Shown: piece by piece, positions 35,039 through 43,445 of the stretch
How positions within the stretch are numbered: the stretch's first letter is position 1
How the letters are laid out: each line of letters opens with the position of its first letter
Assembly: GCA_047630355.1 (NCBI GenBank)
Contig: JBLHXN010000003.1
Location: 1-64,000, forward strand
From: JANQUM01 sp047630355
GTDB taxonomy: Bacteria; Bacteroidota; Bacteroidia; Cytophagales; Spirosomataceae
Direction: 5' to 3'
DNA length: 64,000 nucleotides
Made by a program: the position numbers and the translations under genes
The notes under the pieces: model-generated
Told to the model about the DNA's origin: nothing
What the model saw: the letters and a program-made list of their open reading frames with translations, nothing else
Databases searched by the model: none

Positions 35039-35431
35039 TTGAAATTACAACCAAAAAAAATACTTGCGGGACTACTCTTGCTGCTAGCACTCGGCTGCAA
35101 GCGGGGAGATAAACTGCCCGATGGCATTATTCCTACAGAACAAATGTCGTCCATTTTAGCTGACTTACAAATAGCGGAATCTACAGTGGCACGAATGAAC
35201 CTCAAAAGTTACGATTCTTCTAAAGTAGCTTTTCAATACAAACAACAGCAAATCCTCGATAGTTACAGCGTTGATTCTTCTCTTTACAATAGGAGCTATG
35301 AGGCGTACGCCCGGTATCCCGCTTACATGGAAGAAATTTACACCGATGTGCTAAAAATTCTTGAAACCAAAACTGATAGCGTCAGATTAAAAGACAGGCA
35401 GAGCCGATCTGACGAAAATCCTCCCTCATGA
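35039..35431 (+). CDS. DUF4296 lipoprotein
   Basis: A 130-residue predicted lipoprotein: signal MKLQPKKILAGLLLLLALGC with lipobox Cys at the end, then the short helical DUF4296 domain (LPDGIIPTEQMSSILADL, Y-K-Q-Q-Q-I-L-D-S-Y, and F/Y-rich helix). The function is unknown. The start is TTG. Its stop overlaps the ATG of the glycosyltransferase by four bases; the two genes are coupled, an arrangement I recall from many Bacteroidota. Confidence 0.8.
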   Translation: MKLQPKKILAGLLLLLALGCKRGDKLPDGIIPTEQMSSILADLQIAESTVARMNLKSYDSSKVAFQYKQQQILDSYSVDSSLYNRSYEAYARYPAYMEEIYTDVLKILETKTDSVRLKDRQSRSDENPPS

Positions 35432-36159
35432 AAGAAAATCTGGTCATTATTCCTACTTACGATGAAATCGAGAACATCGAAGCTATCATTCGAAAAGTAT
35501 TTTCGTTGGCGGTTCCTTTTGACGTTTTAGTTGTAGACGACGGTTCACCTGACGGAACAGGTGCAAAAGTAAAAGAACTACAAAACGAATTTACGGGGAA
35601 ACTTCATATTCAGGAACGCAGCGGCAAACTCGGCCTCGGCACGGCGTACATTCACGGTTTTAAGTGGGCGTTAAAAGAAAGTTACCAATTCATCTACGAA
35701 ATGGATGCCGACTTTTCCCACAATCCCAGAGACTTAGCAAGACTTTATAACGAAGTAAAATTCAACGGGTACGACGTGGCAATTGGCTCAAGATATATTA
35801 AGGGAGTGAATGTAGTTAACTGGCCAATGGGCAGAGTATTGATGTCCTATTTTGCGGGCGTTTACGTTCGTTTCATTACCCGAATGCCCTTCATGGACCC
35901 AACGGGCGGCTTTATCTGCTACACACGAAAAGTATTGGAAACTATTCCGTTGCATAAAATACGGTTTGTGGGTTACGCTTTTCAGATTGAAATGAAGTTT
36001 AACGCCTATCTCTACAAATTCAACATCATCGAAATTCCGATTATTTTCACCGACCGCACCAAGGGAACTTCAAAGATGTCTTCTGCCATTTTTCAAGAAG
36101 CCGTTTTGGGTGTTGCAATGATGAAAGTATGGAGCTGGTTCAAGAAGTTCGAGCGGTGA
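35428..36159 (+). CDS. polyprenol monophosphomannose synthase (GT2, DPM1-like)
   Basis: A 243-residue cytoplasmic or membrane-associated GT-A glycosyltransferase without C-terminal membrane helices. It has IPTYDEIENI, the VVDDGSPDGT nucleotide-sugar motif near residue 36, the metal-binding EMDADFSHNP and GSRYIKG. It would transfer mannose (or a similar sugar) from GDP-mannose to a polyprenyl phosphate, supplying sugar for periplasmic glycosylation such as Bacteroidota protein O-glycosylation. It is coupled to DUF4296. Confidence 0.88.
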   Translation: MKENLVIIPTYDEIENIEAIIRKVFSLAVPFDVLVVDDGSPDGTGAKVKELQNEFTGKLHIQERSGKLGLGTAYIHGFKWALKESYQFIYEMDADFSHNPRDLARLYNEVKFNGYDVAIGSRYIKGVNVVNWPMGRVLMSYFAGVYVRFITRMPFMDPTGGFICYTRKVLETIPLHKIRFVGYAFQIEMKFNAYLYKFNIIEIPIIFTDRTKGTSKMSSAIFQEAVLGVAMMKVWSWFKKFER

Positions 36160-36242
36160 TACTTTTTGTAAAACGAAATACTTATTCAAACTCAATATAG
36201 TAGCTTATGAAAACATTTTGAAAAAAATAGCTTCCAAATGTT

Positions 36243-36850
36243 ATGTATAAATATCTAATAATCGCAATCCTTCTGATTAGTTGTAAGGATAAAGAACCAA
36301 AGTCAACAGAAGAAAAATTGTCAATAGAAGAGTGAAAAAAGGCGAACCTGTTTAACGATAGTTTTAAGATTGACTCCCTCGGCTTGACTGCACTTTATAC
36401 AGTAGTTGAAGAAAAAGATGATTATCGGGTTTTGATAGATTTTTGCTTGACTCTTCTTTTGTACAACAAAAAACGGAAGAAATTTCTAAGAAAACGGGGC
36501 TAAAAAAGGAGGAGCTTACCGTATATGTTTCAGTAACACGTAAGATTGGAAGCGAAGGAGAAACGATTTTTATGACCGTTACCAGTCCAATCGATTTGTT
36601 TCTAAATTCAACTCCTTTATTTACGGCAAAAAAGTTGATATTGAATAGGTCTGAGGATTATCTGTTCATAAGGCATAAAAAAGGAAACCCATTTGTAGTG
36701 AAATTCAGAGTAGCCCCATTGATAACCATTTTACAGGAACTACGCAGTAAAAATATCGTTACGCCCGAAAACAAATCAGATTACATCTTCGAAGACTTTG
36801 CCTTAACTAACGTTGGCAGTACCCATACCCGTCCAAAGCATACTTTTTAG
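36243..36850 (+). pseudogene. small lipoprotein with a premature TGA and a frameshift
   Basis: The gene opens with a lipoprotein signal (MYKYLIIAILLISC, Cys14) and 30 codons, then TGA at 36333-36335. The same frame continues (LFNDSFKIDSLGLTALYTVV…YRVLID) to a T-run at 36440-36444, where a one-base shift is needed to enter the final 135-codon frame ending at 36850 (SSFVQQKTEEIS…). The restored protein would be about 200 residues of unknown function. The lesion pattern suggests real decay. Confidence 0.6.
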
Positions 36851-36900
36851 TGTGTTTGTATAAATCCAACTCCCACCCTCCAAAACTCCCTCACTTTCAT

Positions 36901-36908
36901 TACCTTTG
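36901..36908 (+). promoter_or_regulatory. -7 promoter element before the Gfo/Idh/MocA gene
   Basis: TACCTTTG matches TAnnTTTG and lies 29 bases before the ATG at 36938. No good -33 box is visible. It may also drive the nucleoside/ribose genes downstream. Confidence 0.45.
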
Positions 36909-36937
36909 GTTAACAACTATTCAACCGAAAGAACGTA

Positions 36938-38023
36938 ATGAAGTCAAACCGAAGAACCTTCGTCAAGCAGGCTACTGTACTTTCCACTACCGTATTCTCT
37001 CCAAATATTTTATTATCGGCAACCCGTAAAAAGAGATCCAAACTTGGCGTAACACTAGTCGGGTTGGGTTACTACAGCACAGATTTGATTGCTCCTGCGT
37101 TACTCAAAACACAACATTGCGAATTGAAGGGAATCATCACGGGTTCGCCCGAAAAAATCCCGATTTGGCAGAAAAAGTACGGCATCACTGACAAAAATGT
37201 GTACAGTTATCAGAGCTACGATGACATTGCCAATAACCCCGAAATTGACGTAATTTACATGATTCTACCGCCGTCTATGCACCGTGAATATACCGTTCGG
37301 GGAGCAAGTACGGGAAAGCATATTTTCTGCGAAAAGCCGATGGCACCATCGGTTGCAGATTGCGAAGCGATGATAAAAACCTGTAACGACAATAAAGTAA
37401 AACTCGCAATTGGTTACCGTTGTCAGCACGATCCAAACATTCAGGCGTACATGAAAGTGGCGAAAGAACAGCCATTCGGAAAAATAAAAATGATCACTTC
37501 CGCTGCGGGATATTTTGACAGCAGAACCGACCACTGGAAACAGAAAAAAGCGATGGGTGGCGGTGTGATAGGAGACATGGGCGTTTACGCTTTACAAGGA
37601 GCAAGACTCGCTTCCGGCGAAGAACCGGTGACGGTGACGGCCCAGGCGTCAACTACTCGCCCCAAAATCTACCACGAAGTAGAAGAAACGATGCAATTTC
37701 AGCTCGAATTTCCGAGCGGGGCAAGGGCGTCCTGCCACACGAATTTTGGCATTCCGATGAATTACCTAAATGTAAATTACGAAAAAGGTTGGCTCAAAAT
37801 GGAACCGCAAAGCGGCTACGGCGGGAACAAAGGCTCTATTTCAGACGGAACGAAAATCAACTTCGATGTTCTATCGTAACAGCCTATTCAATTAAACGAC
37901 CACGCATTGTCCATCCTGAATAACAAACCTATACTCACCCCCGGTGAAGAAGGCTTGCGGGACATTCGGGTCGTTGAGGCTATTTACAAAGCCGCTGCTT
38001 CTGGTAAGTCGATTAAGGTTTAA
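36938..38023 (+). pseudogene. Gfo/Idh/MocA family oxidoreductase truncated by an in-frame TAA
   Basis: The full frame is 361 residues plus stop, normal for the family, but codon 314 (37877-37879) is TAA. The part before it has a Tat-type leader (NRRTFVKQ), the Rossmann start GVTLVGLGYYS, the EKPMAPS motif near 126 and the catalytic D-x-x-x-H-like region (GGGVIGDMGVYAL). After the stop the same frame still encodes the family's usual tail (TPGEEGLRDIRVVEAIYKAAASGK). These enzymes oxidise or isomerise sugars in the periplasm. A 313-residue product lacking one C-terminal helix pair may or may not fold. Confidence 0.75.
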
Positions 38024-38051
38024 TTCGTTTAATGAAAATCAAAAACTCACT

Positions 38052-39059
38052 ATGAAGAATCTCCTCTACCTCTCTATCACAGCCATCATTTTCAGCTGCA
38101 CTTCCACCCCAACGGAAACCACCAAAAGCGAACCCGAAAAAATGCGAGTTATTTTCGATACCGATGCAAACAATGAACTGGACGATCAGCAGGCTCTTGC
38201 CTATTTATTCTTTAATCAGGAAACGTTCGACATTGAAGGCATTACCGTAAATGCTACGATAAACGGCGGCGATATTGAAAGACATTATGACGAAGCTAAA
38301 CGCATCATAAAACTCTGCCAGGTTGACGGCAAAATTCCACTTATTCGCGGAGCGAACGCAAATTTTGAAGCCATCCAAGACAGCGTAACAAACGCTACGT
38401 TCGACGGCTCAGAGGCAGTTGATTTCATCATTGATAAATCGCAAAATTTAGACAATAAATTGGTGGTGATTGCGGTGGGAAAACTGACAACAATTGCTTT
38501 GGCCTTGAAGAAAAACCCATCATTGACCGAACGCATGAAAGTAGTTTGGCTCGGTTCAAATTATCCCGAACCCGGCGAATACAATCAGGATAATGACACT
38601 ACGAGTATGAATTACGTACTGAAAACCAACGTACCGTTTGAAATGGTAACCGTTCGTTATGGAAAACCTTCGGGAACGGATGCTGTTCGAGTCACGAAGA
38701 CCGAAGCCGCTGAAACAATGCCCGGACTCGGCCCAACTATTACTACGCCGATTACCGGACGGCACAGTGGAGAATTTACCAATTTTGGAGATTATTCCGC
38801 AGACCTTTTTAAACACATCGATTATCACGGCGATCCGCCCGCACGAGCCATGTTTGATATGGTGGCCGTCGCAATTTTAAAGAATCCGAACTGGGCGGAG
38901 AAAAAGGAAATCCCTTGCCCCGTTTTGATAGATAATCAATGGATCGAACGCCCCGAAAATCCACGTAAAATTATGCTATGGGAAAACTTCGATGCGAAAA
39001 ATGTGATGAAAGATTTTTACGTGTCGCTTAAGAATACAACGAATAATCAAAGCAAATAA
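38052..39059 (+). CDS. nucleoside hydrolase family lipoprotein
   Basis: About 335 residues. I begin at the ATG at 38052 because it gives a lipoprotein signal (MKNLLYLSITAIIFSC, Cys16); the open frame reaches 37944 without signal character. The nucleoside-hydrolase calcium site is DTDANNELDD near residue 34, a variant of DTDPGxDD, followed by LAYLFF and the V-V-W-L-G-S strand. It would split nucleosides (or a related N-glycoside) into base and ribose outside the cytoplasm. With the transporter and ribokinase downstream it forms a logical salvage route. Confidence 0.85.
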   Translation: MKNLLYLSITAIIFSCTSTPTETTKSEPEKMRVIFDTDANNELDDQQALAYLFFNQETFDIEGITVNATINGGDIERHYDEAKRIIKLCQVDGKIPLIRGANANFEAIQDSVTNATFDGSEAVDFIIDKSQNLDNKLVVIAVGKLTTIALALKKNPSLTERMKVVWLGSNYPEPGEYNQDNDTTSMNYVLKTNVPFEMVTVRYGKPSGTDAVRVTKTEAAETMPGLGPTITTPITGRHSGEFTNFGDYSADLFKHIDYHGDPPARAMFDMVAVAILKNPNWAEKKEIPCPVLIDNQWIERPENPRKIMLWENFDAKNVMKDFYVSLKNTTNNQSK

Positions 39060-39139
39060 CGTTCAATAATTTACCTACACGGGCATATTCTGTGGCAGTA
39101 ACGGTAAACTCAACTCAATAACTTAACGACTCAAAGCCA

Positions 39140-40135
39140 ATGTTCATTATAGAAACCTACACGATTGCTGTCATCTTCTGCATCATCACCATGCTATGTT
39201 GGGGTTCTTGGGCGAATACCCAAAAGCTTGCAGCTTCCACGTGGCGATTTGAATTATTCTACTGGGATTACGTCATTGGCATTGTCTTGCTCTCGCTTGT
39301 TTTTGCTTTTACATTAGGAAGTTCCGGAGAAGGTGGCAGAAGTTTTATTCCCGATTTACAACAAGCCGACAGCTCAAATATATGGTCAGCCATATTGGGC
39401 GGCGTATTATTTAATGCCGCAAACATATTGCTCGTAGCCGCCATTTCCATTGCGGGAATGTCCGTTGCGTTTCCCGTAGGAATTGGTTTGGCGTTAGTCA
39501 TTGGCGTAATCGTGAATTATTTGGATGCACCAGTCGGAAACGCCACCTTGCTTTTCGGAGGAGTTACGTTAGTTGCAGTCGCTATTTTATTGAATGCTCA
39601 AGCGTACCGTAAATTAACAAGCGGCACGGGAAACGTCTCGACGAAAGGATTGGTACTTTCGGTGATAGCGGGCTGTTTGATGGGACTATTTTATAAATAC
39701 GTGGCGAACTCCATGTTCCCCGATTTCAACAATCCAATCAACGGAAAGTTAAGTCCATACACCGCAGTTTTCATATTCTCAATCGGTATTCTGTTAAGCA
39801 ATTTTATTTTTAATACGTTATTAATGAAACGTCCGTTTCAAGGAACGCCCGTTTCGTACAGCGATTATTTTTCGGGAAATTTAAAAACACATTCAACCGG
39901 AATTTTGGGTGGGATAATCTGGTGCGTTGGAATGTCATTTAGCATCATTGCCTCTGAACAAGCCGGCCCCGCCATTTCCTACGGACTCGGACAGGGAGCA
40001 ACTATTGTGGCGGCAATCTGGGGGATTTACATCTGGAAAGAATTTAACGGTGCTCCAAAAGGAACATCCACTATTCTAAACTTAATGCTCTTAGTTTACA
40101 TCATCGGTTTAGGAATGATTATCATGGCAAGATAA
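39140..40135 (+). CDS. GRP/RhaT-type sugar transporter
   Basis: A 331-residue membrane protein with ten predicted helices in the drug/metabolite transporter superfamily. The first helix reads T-I-A-V-I-F-C-I-I-T-M-L-C-W-G-S-W, and paired repeats with G-I-G-L-A-L-V-I-G-V and G-L-G-Q-G-A-T-I-V-A are typical of the glucose/ribose uptake (GRP) group. Its place between nucleoside hydrolase and ribokinase points to ribose as substrate. It starts 80 bases after the hydrolase. Confidence 0.85.
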   Translation: MFIIETYTIAVIFCIITMLCWGSWANTQKLAASTWRFELFYWDYVIGIVLLSLVFAFTLGSSGEGGRSFIPDLQQADSSNIWSAILGGVLFNAANILLVAAISIAGMSVAFPVGIGLALVIGVIVNYLDAPVGNATLLFGGVTLVAVAILLNAQAYRKLTSGTGNVSTKGLVLSVIAGCLMGLFYKYVANSMFPDFNNPINGKLSPYTAVFIFSIGILLSNFIFNTLLMKRPFQGTPVSYSDYFSGNLKTHSTGILGGIIWCVGMSFSIIASEQAGPAISYGLGQGATIVAAIWGIYIWKEFNGAPKGTSTILNLMLLVYIIGLGMIIMAR

Positions 40136-40237
40136 TCTCAAAAATATGCTCTATGTCGTAAACCATTAACAAGTTCGAAAATAATTAATCTAAACTAAAA
40201 TAGCTAAAGGCTAACGGCTGATAGCTCACAGCTAAAA

Positions 40238-41131
40238 ATGAAAATTACAGTAATAGGCAGTTCAAATACCGATATGGTCGTCAAAACCGAGCGTTTCCCG
40301 AAACCAGGCGAAACCATTATCGGCGAAGAGTTTTTCATGTTTCCCGGCGGTAAAGGAGCAAATCAAGCGGTTGCCGCTGCCCGTTTAGGTGGGAACGTTA
40401 CGCTCGTTGCCAAAGTCGGAAATGACGTATTCGGGAAACAAGCTCTTGAAGGTTTCAAAACCGAAAATATCAACACAAAATACGTTTTCACAGACGAAAG
40501 TGCCGCATCGGGCGTAGCATTAATAACTGTGAATGCCGAAGGCGAAAACGAAATTGTGGTGGCTTCAGGAGCAAACGGACAGTTAAATAAAAAAGACATC
40601 ACAACCGCTAAAAAAGCCATCACCGAAGCCGAAGTAATCGTTTTACAACTCGAAGTTCCGATTGAAACCGTTGCTTACGCCATTAAACAAAGTTTGAAAG
40701 CGAATAAAAGAGTCATTCTAAACCCCGCTCCCGCTCAAGCATTGGCTGATGAATTGTTGAACGGGCTATTCCTACTAACACCTAACGAAACCGAAGCCGA
40801 GATTTTAACTTCTATTGAAGTAACAAACGTTGCAACCGCCAAACTCGCTGCCGATGAATTGCTGAAGAAAGGCGTGCAAAACGTCATTATTACAATGGGT
40901 TCAAAAGGGGCATTTTTCATGAATGAAACAGAAACATTCCTAATGGAAGCCGAGCGGGTAAAAGCCGTAGATTCTACCGCCGCCGGAGACGTTTTCAACG
41001 GAGCATTAGCCGTCGCAATTGCAAAAAACAAACCGTGGAAAGAGGCCATAGCTTTCGCCAACAAAGCCGCTTCCATTTCCGTAACCCGCATGGGAGCCCA
41101 AGCTTCCGCACCCAAATCAGAAGAGTTATAA
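40238..41131 (+). CDS. rbsK: ribokinase
   Basis: A 297-residue PfkB-family sugar kinase with the sugar-binding N-terminal motif SSNTDMVVK, GGKGANQAVAAARLGG near residue 35, and the anion-hole/catalytic motif as STAAGDVFNGAL near 248 (AAGD instead of GAGD, with catalytic Asp kept). It would phosphorylate imported ribose to ribose-5-phosphate. It is directly joined to the GNAT gene. Confidence 0.9.
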   Translation: MKITVIGSSNTDMVVKTERFPKPGETIIGEEFFMFPGGKGANQAVAAARLGGNVTLVAKVGNDVFGKQALEGFKTENINTKYVFTDESAASGVALITVNAEGENEIVVASGANGQLNKKDITTAKKAITEAEVIVLQLEVPIETVAYAIKQSLKANKRVILNPAPAQALADELLNGLFLLTPNETEAEILTSIEVTNVATAKLAADELLKKGVQNVIITMGSKGAFFMNETETFLMEAERVKAVDSTAAGDVFNGALAVAIAKNKPWKEAIAFANKAASISVTRMGAQASAPKSEEL

Positions 41132-41578
41132 ATGAATTCGACCATCCACCCCGTCCAAGAGTCAGATTTTGCTGAGTTAATCGAATTACAAAAGGAGTTC
41201 GCCATTTTTCAGAAAACGCCCGAAAAGTTTACTAATACACTCGAACGAATATTGGCAGAAAAGGAGTTTTTCAACGCATTCGTTGTGAAAGAGGAAGGGA
41301 AAATCGTTGGATTTGCGACGTATTTTTATACCTATCATTCGTGGTCGGGTAAAGGAATGCACTTGGATGATTTATATGTTAAAGAATCGCACCGTTCACA
41401 GAATCTTGGAAGCAAGTTGATGAACAAAGTTATTAAAACAGCTCAACAAACGGGCTGCCACAGTTTGCGTTGGCTGGTTTCAGAATGGAATAAACCCGCC
41501 ATTGCTTACTACAAAAAACTCGGAGCGGACGTAACGCATTCTGAAATGAACTGCGAACTGAAAATCGACCCTTCGTAA
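41132..41578 (+). CDS. GNAT family N-acetyltransferase
   Basis: A 148-residue acetyltransferase whose ATG directly follows the ribokinase stop, indicating co-translation. The acetyl-CoA site is visible as the LDDLYVKESHRSQNLGSKLM segment (R/Q-x-x-G-x-G/S variant), with the later N-K-P-A-I-A-Y-Y-K-K-L-G-A motif. Spermidine-acetyltransferase-like (SSAT) members share this form; the real acceptor is unknown. Confidence 0.85.
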   Translation: MNSTIHPVQESDFAELIELQKEFAIFQKTPEKFTNTLERILAEKEFFNAFVVKEEGKIVGFATYFYTYHSWSGKGMHLDDLYVKESHRSQNLGSKLMNKVIKTAQQTGCHSLRWLVSEWNKPAIAYYKKLGADVTHSEMNCELKIDPS

Positions 41579-41607
41579 TTTGCTTTCTCAAAAATCCCGT
41601 ACATTTG
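41579..41607 (+). promoter_or_regulatory. Bacteroidota-type promoter for fabI
   Basis: TTTG (41579-41582) and TACATTTG (41600-41607) are spaced by 17 bases, close to the -33/-7 consensus. It is about 110 bases upstream of the fabI ATG, leaving a leader that contains imperfect TTAGCGATTAGCC-type repeats. Confidence 0.6.
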
Positions 41608-41716
41608 CGTTATAAAACTACTAGCTCTTAGCGATTAGCCTTTAGTTTAAAACTCTAATCAATCAATTCTGACATCAAATTCTCCCGATAACTACCGGGA
41701 CTATCATCTGAAAATT

Positions 41717-42538
41717 ATGGCACACGGAATATTAACAGGCAAAAAAGGTATCATTTCAGGAGCACTTGACGAAAACTCAATTGCTTGGAAAACGGCTTTA
41801 GCAGTTGTAGCAGAAGGTGGTAGCATCGTTTTGACGAACGCTCCGATTGCCATGCGAATGGGTAAAATCAAAGAACTTGCCGAACTCTGCAATGCCGAGA
41901 TTATCCCTGCTGATGCAACATCGGTAGAAGACCTCGAAAATCTTTATACCAAATCAATGGAGATTTTGGGCGGGAAACTGGACTTCGTTTTGCACTCCAT
42001 CGGTATGTCACCCAATATTAGAAAAGGTCGTGAATACGGCGATTTGAACTATGACTGGTATATGAAGAGCATTGATATTTCGGCTCTTTCGTTTCATAAG
42101 TTCTTACAAACCGCGGAGAAGTTAGACGCTCTGAATGAGTGGGCTTCCGTGGTTGGTTTATCTTACATCGCTGCTCAACGGACATTCTCTTTCTACACCG
42201 ATATGGCAGATGCGAAGGCAATGCTGGAGTCAATTGCCCGCAGTTTTGGCTACCGTTACGGAAAAGCGAAGAAAGTACGCGTAAACACTATTTCCCAGTC
42301 GCCAACGCCAACTACGGCGGGTGCAGGAATCGGTGGATTTTCTGATTTTTACACATTTGCCGAAAAAATGTCGCCACTTGGTAATGCCACGGCAGACGAA
42401 TGTGCTCAATACGTCGTTTCGTTATTCTCGGATTATACCAGAATGGTAACTATGCAGAACCTCTTCCATGACGGCGGATATTCCATGACCGGAATCTCAG
42501 CAGAAGTACTGGATATGATTGGCGATGAAAATAAGTAA
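41717..42538 (+). CDS. fabI: enoyl-[acyl-carrier-protein] reductase (NADH)
   Basis: A 273-residue enzyme performing the last reduction of fatty-acid elongation. FabI features are the modified Rossmann motif GKKGIISGALDENSIAW, LDFVLHSIGMSP, and the Y-x6-K catalytic pair in FYTDMADAKAMLE, followed by S-Q-S-P-T-P-T-T-A-G. Length and order fit FabI, not FabV or FabK. It is an essential gene and is intact. Confidence 0.93.
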   Translation: MAHGILTGKKGIISGALDENSIAWKTALAVVAEGGSIVLTNAPIAMRMGKIKELAELCNAEIIPADATSVEDLENLYTKSMEILGGKLDFVLHSIGMSPNIRKGREYGDLNYDWYMKSIDISALSFHKFLQTAEKLDALNEWASVVGLSYIAAQRTFSFYTDMADAKAMLESIARSFGYRYGKAKKVRVNTISQSPTPTTAGAGIGGFSDFYTFAEKMSPLGNATADECAQYVVSLFSDYTRMVTMQNLFHDGGYSMTGISAEVLDMIGDENK

Positions 42539-42566
42539 ATTCTGTATTTCTTAACAGATTAAGTAA

Positions 42567-43409
42567 ATGTCTATTAGATTTCTTGTTGGCTTTATATTGT
42601 TTGCAGGATTGTTTGTAACACAAACATCCTGCAAACGGCATAAACTGAAAAAATCCGAAGTATTTGTTCCCGGGAAAAGCAAAGCAGATTCTTCGGTGAT
42701 TATCTCGGAGAGCAAAGTTCCGGCAGTAACGCCATCTATTATGGTTCAACCGGACGAAGTGGATTTCAATTACTTGAAAATCAAATCACGGGTAGCGTTC
42801 AGCTCGAACGATTTTTCTCAAACATTTCCCGCTACTATTCACATAAAAAAAGACAGTGTTATCTGGATTTCGGTAGCCGTTGGTTTAGAAGTAGCTCGCG
42901 GCGTTATCACACCTGATTCTGCTATTTTCTTAGACAGGTTGAACCGTAACGTCTATCAGTTCAGCTATCAGGATTTAAGCGATTTCATGGGTTTTGACGT
43001 AAGTTTTGACTTGGTTCAATCTTTATTAGTTGGCAATATGCCAATTTACATACGAGAGCAAGACATTATTACGGGAGCGGGAAGTTTCATCACAGTAAAA
43101 CAAAGCGTTGGCGAATTGGCAGTAGAGAATACCATTGACGAATTGATAAATAAGTTGACCCGCGTATCAGCACAACGTGAAAATACACAGAGTCGCCTGA
43201 TTATAACTTACGCCGATTTCACCGAAACCGATAACGGAAAAGTACCGCAAAGAATCGAAACCCGGGTTGAGAAAACAACCGCCGGAATTGAAACGACTGC
43301 CACGTCCATAAATATTGAGCACAATAAGTTTGAATTTTTAGAGCGGGATCTTCGGTTTCCTTTCAGCGTTCCGAAATCTTACACCCCCGTGTCTTTGAAG
43401 AAAAAATAG
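42567..43409 (+). CDS. DUF4292 lipoprotein
   Basis: A 280-residue predicted lipoprotein (signal to about residue 21, lipobox QTSC). The DUF4292 body (about 60-270) is a LolB/LppM-like beta structure, seen in the I-K-S-R-V-A-F-S, I-H-I-K-K-D-S-V-I-W-I-S-V-A-V-G-L-E-V-A-R and L-D-R-L-N-R-N-V-Y segments. A role in lipoprotein or lipid handling at the outer membrane is likely but unproven. It sits just before the EnvC-like gene, a common Bacteroidota order. Confidence 0.8.
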   Translation: MSIRFLVGFILFAGLFVTQTSCKRHKLKKSEVFVPGKSKADSSVIISESKVPAVTPSIMVQPDEVDFNYLKIKSRVAFSSNDFSQTFPATIHIKKDSVIWISVAVGLEVARGVITPDSAIFLDRLNRNVYQFSYQDLSDFMGFDVSFDLVQSLLVGNMPIYIREQDIITGAGSFITVKQSVGELAVENTIDELINKLTRVSAQRENTQSRLIITYADFTETDNGKVPQRIETRVEKTTAGIETTATSINIEHNKFEFLERDLRFPFSVPKSYTPVSLKKK

Positions 43410-43445
43410 GCACCATATGAGTCTTTTACTGTCGTTTATAAACTT

